Assembly: GCF_003284935.1 (NCBI RefSeq)
Contig: NZ_QMEV01000033.1
Location: 1-56,597 of the forward strand
Origin: Mycobacterium colombiense
GTDB lineage: Bacteria > Actinomycetota > Actinomycetes > Mycobacteriales > Mycobacteriaceae
DNA length: 56,597 nt
Direction: 5' to 3'
Under the pieces are notes generated by a model. It was not told where the DNA came from and made no database searches. It saw nothing but the letters and a program-made list of their open reading frames with translations. The translations under genes were made by a program, and so were the position numbers. Positions 41,049-47,249 of this stretch are shown here, one piece after another; position 1 is the stretch's first letter; every line of letters begins with the position of its first letter.

Positions 41049-41552
41049 CTAGTCCCGGAACCGTTCGCGGCGCAGGATCGACGCCAATAGCCCCATCCCG
41101 CCGACCATGCACATCAGCCCCGGCGCCGCGATCGGCGGCCCCATGGGCACGTTGTAGGAGGCGTTCTTCCACCCGCCCGGTTTGCGGGCAACCCCGCGCG
41201 CGTGCAGGTATTCGCCCATCAGCCCGTTGGCCGTGTAGATGCCCGCGGTGATGGGCAGCCAGAGCTTGGCCCAGCGCCGGGAGAACACCCCGCCAATCCC
41301 GGCGACGACCACCGGCGGGGTCACCACGATCGGGCTCCACATCCATTTGTTGCCGAAGCTGGCTTTGTAGTGCTCGAAGTAGATTTCGGCGGTCGTGACC
41401 AACGCAGCTATGGCCGTCAGACCGGACAGCGAGCGTTCGAAACGGCCGTGCGCGACGTCGTACAGCGCTCGCCCGGCCAAATGTTGGACCTCGCCGAGTC
41501 CGTCGCCGGCGGTGCGGCCCTTGTGCCGTCCGCCGTTGCCCAGCAACAACAT
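41049..41552 (-). CDS. Small membrane protein of unknown function, first gene of the GMC operon
   Basis: 167 residues with about four hydrophobic stretches (about 40-57, 72-90, 96-110 and 138-157) and a hydrophilic N-terminus. I do not recognise the family. Its close spacing to the subunit-3-like and GMC genes suggests a membrane anchor or electron-transfer partner for that dehydrogenase. GGGAG lies about 4 nt before its ATG. A 394-bp non-coding region lies upstream and should hold the operon promoter. Confidence 0.65.
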   Translation of the reverse strand: MLLLGNGGRHKGRTAGDGLGEVQHLAGRALYDVAHGRFERSLSGLTAIAALVTTAEIYFEHYKASFGNKWMWSPIVVTPPVVVAGIGGVFSRRWAKLWLPITAGIYTANGLMGEYLHARGVARKPGGWKNASYNVPMGPPIAAPGLMCMVGGMGLLASILRRERFRD

Positions 41553-41946
41553 TTGTCTCCCTTTCTCGCGCGCGTTTGCCTGGGCCGGCGATTACCGGTC
41601 CGGGCTGGTTTCGTTGGTGAAGCGATCGGCGGTCTGTCGCTCGCCGAGCAATTCCGTCGTCGTATCCAAAAGCGACCTCGCCTTCGGGCTGGAAGGAAAC
41701 ACGGTCCGGCGGGCTCCGGCCCCGCACTGTCGGTGCAGTAACGGTCGCCAAAGCCGCCCAGAAAACTGGAAAGCGCCCAGCTGTGTCTTTCAACCGAGGA
41801 GGTCCCGACGACGCGTCGCGACCGAAGCGCATTCGCTGTGTACCCTGCGCCACGCTGCGCAAACGGGTTCGCAGCCGGTTCTCAGCGTGCCTTCAGGAGC
41901 GCAGGTCGCGGTGACGAATCCGTCGGCTTCGCCGACGGTCGGCGGA
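41553..41946. other. Intergenic region with operon leader (394 bp)
   Basis: No credible gene. Read on the minus strand, it leads into the operon starting at 41552. It contains GC-rich self-complementary stretches, for example GGGC-CGGA-GCCC and ACTG-CACCGA-CAGT within about 41705-41740, which could structure the leader RNA. Its other end holds the terminator of the SDR gene at 41947. No promoter hexamers stand out clearly. Confidence 0.5.
41920..41938 (-). terminator. Hairpin terminator of the SDR gene
   Basis: CCGTCGGC-TTC-GCCGACGG is a perfect 8-bp stem with a 3-nt loop, 8 nt beyond the stop codon of the minus-strand SDR gene. There is no strong U-run, as is common in mycobacteria. Confidence 0.6.
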
Positions 41947-42801
41947 TCACGATGCGCTGGAATCCAATTCGCGCATGCGTCTGAGCACGAGTCGCGCCAT
42001 CCCTGTCGAAAGGGTCGGTGACAGCCGGTCCAGGTACCACAGCGCCTTCCACCAGGCCGGCACGATGACGATCGCGTGGTTACGCAACACGGCGCGAAGG
42101 ACACGCTCGGCGAATTTGTCCGGCGCCATCGGCCGCGTCGGCTCCCAGGATTTGAGGATGTCCCCTTCGCTGGCGCGCATATTCGTCATCCGGCCGTAGA
42201 CGCCGCCGGTGAGGATCGGAGTGCGGATGGCGCCCGGACACAGCACCGACACCTTGACGTTGTGGCGTTCGGCCTCCAGCCGCAGCGCCCTCGACAGCGC
42301 CACCACGGCGTGCTTGGAGGCGGTGTAGCTGACGGTGCCGGGGCCCGCCAGCAATCCCGCCATCGACGCCGTGTTCACGATGTGGCCCGACCGCTGCTGG
42401 ATCATGATCGGGTAAACCGCCTGGATGCCGTGCACGACACCGTGCAGGTTCACGTCCAGCACGTCGTTCCAGTCCTCGAGGCTGTAGGAGTCGACCTCAC
42501 CGCCGACGCCGATGCCGGCGTTGTTGAACAGGTAGTCGATCCGCCCGGATGTCCGCACGGCCTCGGCGACGGCGGCCTCGAACGCGGGGTAGTCGCGGAC
42601 GTCGAGTTCGACCGCGTGGGCCTTTCCGGCCTTTTTGTCACCGGTGCCGAGGCGCTGCGCCAGCCGCCGGGCCGCCTCGAGTTGGCGATCGGCGAGCCAG
42701 ACCTCCGCGCCGCCGTCGACCAACTTGGTGGCCAGCGCGGCGCCGATGCCCGAGGCACCGCCGGTGATGAACGCGACCTTGCCCGAAACGCTCGACGCCA
42801 T
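41947..42801 (-). CDS. Short-chain dehydrogenase/reductase
   Basis: 284 residues. Classical SDR: cofactor motif TGGASGIG (13-20), NNAG (93-96), and catalytic Ser146, Tyr159 and Lys163 in the YTASK segment. The C-terminal 60 residues include a hydrophobic stretch (HAIVIVPAWWKALWYL) seen in SDRs that act on lipids or steroids, so membrane association is possible. It is separated from the GMC operon by a terminator and leader, so it is probably its own transcription unit. The substrate is unknown. Confidence 0.85.
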   Translation of the reverse strand: MASSVSGKVAFITGGASGIGAALATKLVDGGAEVWLADRQLEAARRLAQRLGTGDKKAGKAHAVELDVRDYPAFEAAVAEAVRTSGRIDYLFNNAGIGVGGEVDSYSLEDWNDVLDVNLHGVVHGIQAVYPIMIQQRSGHIVNTASMAGLLAGPGTVSYTASKHAVVALSRALRLEAERHNVKVSVLCPGAIRTPILTGGVYGRMTNMRASEGDILKSWEPTRPMAPDKFAERVLRAVLRNHAIVIVPAWWKALWYLDRLSPTLSTGMARLVLRRMRELDSSAS

Positions 42802-42883
42802 GGGGGAAGGATAGGCGCCGTCTGTGCAGCTAGGGCCGTTCTTCGGGCGCTGTCGCGACTATTGTCGGTGACGGGTGACATTA

Positions 42884-42899
42884 TCGAACGTATGTTCGA
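42884..42899 (+). promoter_or_regulatory. SOS box (LexA site) spanning the 13E12 start codon
   Basis: TCGAAC-GTAT-GTTCGA matches the mycobacterial SOS box TCGAAC-N4-GTTCGA perfectly. It overlaps the ATG at 42892. 13E12-family genes are known members of the LexA regulon in M. tuberculosis, so DNA damage should induce this gene. The overlap with the start suggests a leaderless or very short-leader transcript. Confidence 0.85.
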
Positions 42900-44026
42900 A
42901 GAGGTGATCGCCAGCTTCGATGAGCTGTTTGAACGGCACCATCCGTCGGCAACGCCGGCGTCGGCGGCGCTGTTGGAGCGGATCGGTGTGTTTGCCCGCG
43001 TGGAGAACCGCGCCGCGGCCGAGCAGCTGACAGCGATCGGGGAGTTGTTTGCCTACCGGCTCTCGCGTTGTTCCGAGTGCGAGGACTGGGCAGTCGATAC
43101 CGAGGCGGCCGTCAGCGCGGAAGTGGCCGCGCAGCTGCGCATCAGTCAGGGGCTGGCCGCAAGCCGCGTGCGATATGCCCGGGCGATGCGCGAGCGGCTT
43201 CCGAAGGTGGGCGAGGTCTTCAAAGCCGGGGATATCAACTACCGGATGTTTCAAACCATCGTGTTCCGGACCGATTTGATCACCGATCCCGACGTGCTCG
43301 CGCAGGTCGATGGACAAGTGGCGGCCAACGTGGCGCGCTGGCCGTCGATGACCCAGGGGCGGCTCGGGGCGCAGGTCGACAAGGTGGTGGCCCGCGTCGA
43401 CGCCGATGCTGTCCGGCGACGGCTGCAACGCCAGTCCGACCGCGCCATTTGGATCGGCGAGGTGTACGAGGGAGTGGCCGAGCTCAGCGGCAGCCTGCTG
43501 GGGCCCGACGCGCACGCCCTCGACCAGCGGTTGGACGCGTTGGCGGGCACGGTGTGTGAGCACGACCCGCGCAGCCGCGACCAGCGTCGCGCCGACGCGC
43601 TCGGCGCGCTGGCCGCCGGGGCGGATCGGCTGGGGTGCCGCTGCGGGCGCGCCGAGTGCGCGGCCGGCAAGCGGCCCGCACCGGGCCCGGTGGTGATCCA
43701 CGTGATCGCCGAGCGGCCGGCGCTGGAGCGGATGGGTGCCGCGCCGGCGTCGGAGCTGGGCGCCGACGGGCTCATCCCTCCCGACCTGATCACCGAGCTG
43801 GCCGCGTCCGCGAGGTTGGTGCCGCTGATCCACCCCGGCGACGCCGCCCCCGAGCGCGGTTACGTGCCCTCGAAGGCGCTGGCCGATTTCGTGCGGTGCC
43901 GCGACCTGACCTGCCGCTGGCCCGGCTGCGATCGCCCAGCCACGGACTGCGACCTCGACCACACGATTCCGTACGCCGCCGGCGGCGCCACGCACGCGTC
44001 CAACCTCAAATGCCTGTGCCGCACCC
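42892..44026 (+). pseudogene. 13E12 family protein (DUF222 + HNH), 5' part, interrupted
   Basis: About 378 codons of a REP13E12-family gene: a DUF222 domain (about 1-300), then the start of an HNH nuclease domain (CRDLTCRWPGCDRPATDCDLDH ... SNLKCLCRT, written in part). The family sequence stops at about 44026, just before the expected HHLLK segment that holds the last HNH His; beyond it the frame continues into unrelated sequence. The missing C-terminus is found intact at 46846-47178 on the same strand, so a single gene was split by an insertion. Fewer than about 15 codons seem to be lost at the junction. These repeats are SOS-regulated and serve as integration sites for phiRv1-type elements. 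The nuclease is presumably inactive. Confidence 0.85.
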
Positions 44027-44038
44027 TTCGGCGGCAAC

Positions 44039-44254
44039 ATGGCCGACGACATCATGGAAGCGCGGTCGCTGGTGCCGGTGAGCGAGTGGCGGCTGTTGCC
44101 TCGGCCGGGACGCCTCACGCCGTGGCAACGGAAAACCATCGCGGGCTGCCCATGGTGCGACACCCTCGGCCTGGTCGACGGCGAGGACGGCGAGCCGGTG
44201 TTCTGCGACCACCGGGCGGCGGACGCGGCTGTGGTACGCATCTGCCAGCAGTGA
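44039..44254 (+). CDS. Small Cys-rich (zinc-ribbon-like) protein, element gene
   Basis: 71 residues from ATG 44039, starting about 13 bp inside the insertion. Codon use has the strong third-position G+C bias of real genes. A CxxC (CPWC) followed about 18 residues on by CDH could bind zinc. The frame is open upstream into the 13E12 sequence, so the gene may have been longer and been cut at the junction. No good ribosome binding site is seen. The function is unknown; small proteins of this sort are common in mycobacteriophages and integrated elements. Confidence 0.55.
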   Translation: MADDIMEARSLVPVSEWRLLPRPGRLTPWQRKTIAGCPWCDTLGLVDGEDGEPVFCDHRAADAAVVRICQQ

Positions 44255-44427
44255 CCTGGCAGTAATTCACTCCTGCCCCACCTGTCACAAATTCCCGGCC
44301 ATTCCCACGGCGTGTCGCACACCGGCGGAGCGCTCGATCCCCCATGATGATTGCGGTTTCTCAGGATTTTCGGAGACACGGCGCGCCTGCACGGCCAATG
44401 TCCGCCCGGTCCGATATCTTTGCCGTA

Positions 44428-44499
44428 ATGGAAGCAAGGCCCCAGACCCGCGCCTGGGAGGCTTTGGGTCCTGAGGCTTTGCAACCTACGTGGTGGTAG
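44428..44499 (+). CDS. Possible leaderless 23-residue peptide ending in Trp-Trp
   Basis: A 23-codon frame whose peptide ends QPTWW. TATCTT lies at 44415-44420, exactly 7 nt before the ATG, the spacing expected if transcription starts on the A of ATG (leaderless mRNA, common in mycobacteria). No Shine-Dalgarno sequence is present. A hairpin follows 27 nt after the stop and a small gene after that, an attenuator-like arrangement. Its length means chance cannot be excluded. Confidence 0.3.
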   Translation: MEARPQTRAWEALGPEALQPTWW

Positions 44500-44525
44500 A
44501 CCGTCAAAGTATCAGGTGAAGCTGT

Positions 44526-44544
44526 GCCAGTCGCGCCGACTGGC
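44526..44544 (+). ncRNA. Perfect RNA hairpin upstream of the small element gene
   Basis: GCCAGTCG-CGC-CGACTGGC: an 8-bp perfect stem with a 3-nt loop, between the putative leader peptide and the 52-residue gene. Without a U-run it is not a standard terminator; it could be an attenuator, a protein-binding site or a dyad operator. Confidence 0.4.
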
Positions 44545-44631
44545 CAGATTCGGCACCCAGCCACTCTCCTTGCTGCCGTTGCGGGCTGCGCATTTCGCGG
44601 GCGCAGTCCAGAACGAACGCGAGGAGAGGAG

Positions 44632-44790
44632 GTGATCACCATTACTGCTTCTACTGGTCAACTTTGTCCCGCGAGCGGGGTCTGGCAGTCCTTGGACTAC
44701 CCCAGCACCACCGCTCCGATCGCGAAGGGTAACCGCATGCCGCCCCACAACGGCAAGTCGGTTACCTGGCAGCTGATTCAGTACGCCTAA
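44632..44790 (+). CDS. Small conserved-looking protein, 52 residues, element gene
   Basis: GTG 44632 follows GAGGAG (44621-44626) at 5-nt spacing; together the AGGAGGTGATC stretch complements the end of 16S rRNA over 11 nt, an unusually strong initiation region. The peptide has a pattern of spaced conserved-type residues: CPxSGxW, then TTAPIAKGNRMPP, then GKSVTWQLIQ. This suggests a small folded domain rather than random sequence. I do not know its function. It lies 140 bp before the 417-residue gene on the same strand. An upstream in-frame ATG (44524) is less likely because it lacks a ribosome binding site. Confidence 0.6.
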   Translation: MITITASTGQLCPASGVWQSLDYPSTTAPIAKGNRMPPHNGKSVTWQLIQYA

Positions 44791-44930
44791 CGGCGTCAAC
44801 CGAGGGGCGGCACCAGCGCGGGATGGTGTCGTCCTTCTCGTTCTCCATACGACAGCAGGTTACGGGTCACCACCGACATCAGATTGGAGGCCGACGTGCC
44901 AAGGACCCCCACCGGACGCGGAAGGTAGCC

Positions 44931-46184
44931 ATGTCCAAGGAAAGTCGCGCGCGACAAGCAGCGCGTGAGCAGAAGCGGGCGCAGAAGAAGCGAGCGCGCC
45001 GCGTCCAGCGTGATCAGCGCCGCTCCGAAGTCAGAATGACGGTGGTCAATTCCAGCGCGGACGTCGAGAACGCGATGTCGTTGGTGCACGAAGTGCAGAT
45101 CTGCAATTCCGCGCTGCTCTACGGCGACGAGGTCACTCTCGTCAGTCCCCGGGCGGCGCTGCTGAAGAACGCTCAAGACGTAACGGAAGCTAGCGGCATC
45201 GAACTGCTTCGAATCTTCAAAAACGTTGCGCCGAAGTTCTTTCCAGATGTCAGCGAACAACTTCGCTCGACCCTCGACGTCATTGACAGTCTGCCGCCGC
45301 GATCACAACTTCCGCGGCACCTTCGCGACGAATTCGACTCGCAGGTCCGTTTTCTGGAAGAGGGATTGCGGCCAATTCGAAAGACGATGCAGGACAATGT
45401 CACTCAGATGTTTGGTGAATCGGGGTATGACCAACTTCAGGAAGCCATCGATCTCGGGATCCTGACCGTGGACGACGTCGCAGGAGCTGTGGTCGACGAC
45501 ATCAGCGAAGACGACGCGATGGTACTCGGATTCACGGCCAAAATTGACGAGGTCCTCAGTGACGGCGGCCGCTATCCGCTATTTGATGCCAACGCCAGCA
45601 ACATTGTTCGCTTAGGCGTAGAGGCGGGCTTCTTCTCACCAGTCCCCATGGCTCGGCAGCTGGGCGCTGACGCCGCGATGGCCGATGGGTTGTTCGACCG
45701 GCTGCCCAACTTTCAATATGCCAAGCCACGGGAGATCATCGACATCAGAACTGAGCTGAGTAGCTCGCTTTCCGCATTCCGACAGGGTGTCCGTAGTCTG
45801 ACCGACGGGATCGAATTACCGCCTGAGGACCCAAATTTCGGCAATGAGATCGCCGACGCGTGGAACCAGAAGGTGGCCCCCGCGCTCGATGAAATCGAGG
45901 CAACGATTGCTGAAAACCGGAGTATGTCGGACCTGATGCGGCGAACCGTGAAGGATTCCATCGGCGGTGCAGCTATCGGGGGCGCGGTGACGCTCCCGGC
46001 AACACTGGCTGTAGCGGCTGGACCCGTAGGCGGTTATATCACCGCCGCTGGAGTTGCTGTCGGGTATGGCGTCGGAACTGCACGCGCCTTGATCGATGAA
46101 CACCAGGAGATCCGCAGCGCCAAGAAGGCCCAGTTTTACTTCCTGTTCGGGACCAACGAACGACTGCAACCGCCGCGACAATAG
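44931..46184 (+). CDS. Unknown protein with basic N-terminus and C-terminal glycine-rich hydrophobic region
   Basis: 417 residues from ATG 44931, preceded by GGAAGG at 44920-44925. The N-terminus (1-40) is a highly basic, probably helical Arg/Lys/Gln-rich segment; next comes a mixed alpha/beta region containing NSALLYGDEVTLVSPRAALL (about 65-85), then acidic helical sequence, and near 345-385 a Gly/Ala-rich hydrophobic stretch that could be a membrane hairpin, followed by a polar tail. I recognise no family. Codon use is less G+C-biased than in flanking chromosomal genes, which supports acquisition with the element. It is the only large gene in the insertion, so it is probably the cargo; a defence or stress role is possible but has no direct evidence. 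Confidence 0.7.
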   Translation: MSKESRARQAAREQKRAQKKRARRVQRDQRRSEVRMTVVNSSADVENAMSLVHEVQICNSALLYGDEVTLVSPRAALLKNAQDVTEASGIELLRIFKNVAPKFFPDVSEQLRSTLDVIDSLPPRSQLPRHLRDEFDSQVRFLEEGLRPIRKTMQDNVTQMFGESGYDQLQEAIDLGILTVDDVAGAVVDDISEDDAMVLGFTAKIDEVLSDGGRYPLFDANASNIVRLGVEAGFFSPVPMARQLGADAAMADGLFDRLPNFQYAKPREIIDIRTELSSSLSAFRQGVRSLTDGIELPPEDPNFGNEIADAWNQKVAPALDEIEATIAENRSMSDLMRRTVKDSIGGAAIGGAVTLPATLAVAAGPVGGYITAAGVAVGYGVGTARALIDEHQEIRSAKKAQFYFLFGTNERLQPPRQ

Positions 46185-46448
46185 GCGGCGTAGTGAAACC
46201 CCAGACTGGGGCAGCATGGGAGCGCCAATGCCGACCGGGCCGCCTACCACCCGAGAGGGGGCTGACCGCCCAGGGTCGGCGTGGGGGTGTGCCAACGAGG
46301 ACCGGCGCCTGGTCAGTAACCCGGTCCCCGCTGGCTGGTCCGGCCGCTCGATTGACGCGACGTTCCGCCTCGCCGTTCACCGGACGGTTGAGCGGAGCGG
46401 GTGGTGGCGTCGTCCCAGGAGCAACCGAACCACCCGCTCCACGTTCTG
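46185..46448. other. Non-coding stretch between element genes (264 bp)
   Basis: No convincing gene on either strand. CCCCAG-A-CTGGGG (46199-46211) lies 14 nt after the stop of the 417-residue gene and may act as a weak terminator. Short frames on both strands lack ribosome binding sites. Confidence 0.45.
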
Positions 46449-46845
46449 TTACGGCGTGCTGTCGACGTCCACCACGACCACGCGGCTCGGCTTGGCCACT
46501 ACTGCTCCGAACCGGAACGTGATGCGCAGTGCCACGCTGTCCCGGTTGAACAGGTAGTCGGTGGAGGTGGCCACCAGCACCTGTCCGTAGGCGGACAGCA
46601 CCGCACGCTTGTCGAGCACGATGAGCTGGTTACCCGGTACGTCGCGGTCGACGGTCACCGGCACGCCCAGCAGCTGGCGCTGCGGCTTGGCCTGGGCCTC
46701 GTTGCCCAGCAGCGACTGCGCGCTGGTGTCGGTCATCTTGAGCTTGGACAGCCGTGCCCACGCCAGCGGGTTGGCGAGGATGTGGCTCGCTGCACCGCCA
46801 TCCGCTTCCACGATGGCCAGCGCGTCCACCAGCGCGTCCTGGGAC
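46449..46845 (-). pseudogene. HK97-type phage major capsid protein, C-terminal fragment
   Basis: About 130 residues at the end of a minus-strand frame resemble the C-terminal part of HK97-fold major capsid proteins: ALVDALAIVEADGGAASHI, a KPQRQLLGVPVTV stretch, and a SVALRITFRFGAVV ending. Capsid-like sequence starts abruptly at about 46842, the junction with the 13E12 3' fragment, so the N-terminal part of the gene is gone; the predicted ATG at 46874 lies in 13E12 sequence. It is the clearest evidence that the insertion came from a phage or phage-derived element. Protease, portal and other structural genes are absent. Confidence 0.7.
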
Positions 46846-47178
46846 TGGCGTGAACAGCAGCTGGCCGATGGCACGCTGATCCTGGTCTCACCGGCCGGAC
46901 AGACCTACGTCACCACCCCGGGCAGCGCACTGCTGTTCCCCTCCCTGTGCGCACCCACCGGCGACCTGCCACCACCCACGGCGGCCGACACGGACTACTG
47001 CACCGAACGCGCCGCGATGATGCCCCGACGCCGCCGCACCCGGGCCCAAGACCGCGCCCAGTGCGTGGCCGCCGAACGACGGCACAACCGCGACGCCCGG
47101 CTGGCCCGGGCGGCGCCGTCGGCCGGCCACGCCTGGCCCACCACCCACGGGTTCGACGAGGATCCGCCACCGTTCTAA
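46846..47178 (+). pseudogene. 13E12 family protein, 3' fragment
   Basis: About 110 codons ending at TAA 47176-47178. The peptide begins WREQQLADGTLILVSPAGQT and ends with the family's usual AMMPRRRRTRAQ and HAWPTTHGFDEDPPPF segments (quoted in parts). It continues the gene whose 5' part ends at about 44026. No ribosome binding site or start is expected, so it is not expressed as the original protein. Confidence 0.8.
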
Positions 47179-47249
47179 CCGGAACCACCGCCCTTCTAGC
47201 TGCCCTGATGTGCCATGATGTCCAAGCTGTCAAGACTCAGGGAGCAGCA

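Larger units (their letters stand above)
44255..44631. other. Structured non-coding region of the element (377 bp)
   Basis: This stretch holds no large gene. It contains a possible leaderless 23-codon ORF (44428-44499), a direct repeat GAGGCTTTG at 44458-44466 and 44473-44481 (15-bp period), a CCCAG/CTGGG inverted repeat just before it, and an 8-bp hairpin at 44526-44544. It ends in the strong ribosome binding site of the 52-residue gene. It looks like the regulatory region of that gene. Confidence 0.45.
44026..46845. mobile_element. Remnant of a phage-like element inserted in the 13E12 gene
   Basis: About 2.8 kb separate the two halves of one 13E12 gene. The insert holds a 71-residue Cys-rich ORF, a structured non-coding region, a 52-residue gene, a 417-residue gene of unknown function, and a capsid-gene fragment on the opposite strand. 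Its third-position G+C is lower than that of the flanks in the 417-residue gene. No integrase, excisionase, transposase or clear direct repeat is visible, so it looks like a decayed, immobile remnant. phiRv1 of M. tuberculosis also integrates in REP13E12 copies, which makes a related origin plausible but unproven. Boundaries are good to about 15 bp. Confidence 0.7.

Noticed and set aside
41692..41780. A plus-strand stretch that loosely resembles a cobalamin riboswitch (GGAAACACGGTCC...CGCACTGT)
   Set aside because: The B12 box is not convincing and the next plus-strand gene is more than 1 kb away behind a minus-strand gene, so it could not control anything.
44484..44515. GTGGTAGACCGTCAAAG as an L5-type stoperator
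   Set aside because: Length and bases differ from the 13-bp stoperator consensus and no other copies are seen.
46039..46380. A 113-codon minus-strand frame next to the capsid fragment, considered as a further phage gene
   Set aside because: It has no ribosome binding site, its composition is typical of a shadow frame, and it overlaps the end of the better-supported 417-residue gene.
43984..46840. CGCGTCC near both junctions as an attachment-site direct repeat
   Set aside because: The left copy lies well inside ordinary 13E12 coding sequence (the THASNL codons) and the right copies lie in the capsid fragment, so they do not mark a shared crossover.
44026..46845. An insertion sequence or transposon as the cause of the 13E12 split
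   Set aside because: No transposase, terminal inverted repeats or target-site duplication is visible; the capsid fragment points to a phage origin.
46193..46853. Two plus-strand frames (46193-46522 and 46401-46853) between the element genes
   Set aside because: They are Arg/Pro/Ala-rich shadows, one of them opposite the capsid fragment, with no ribosome binding site.
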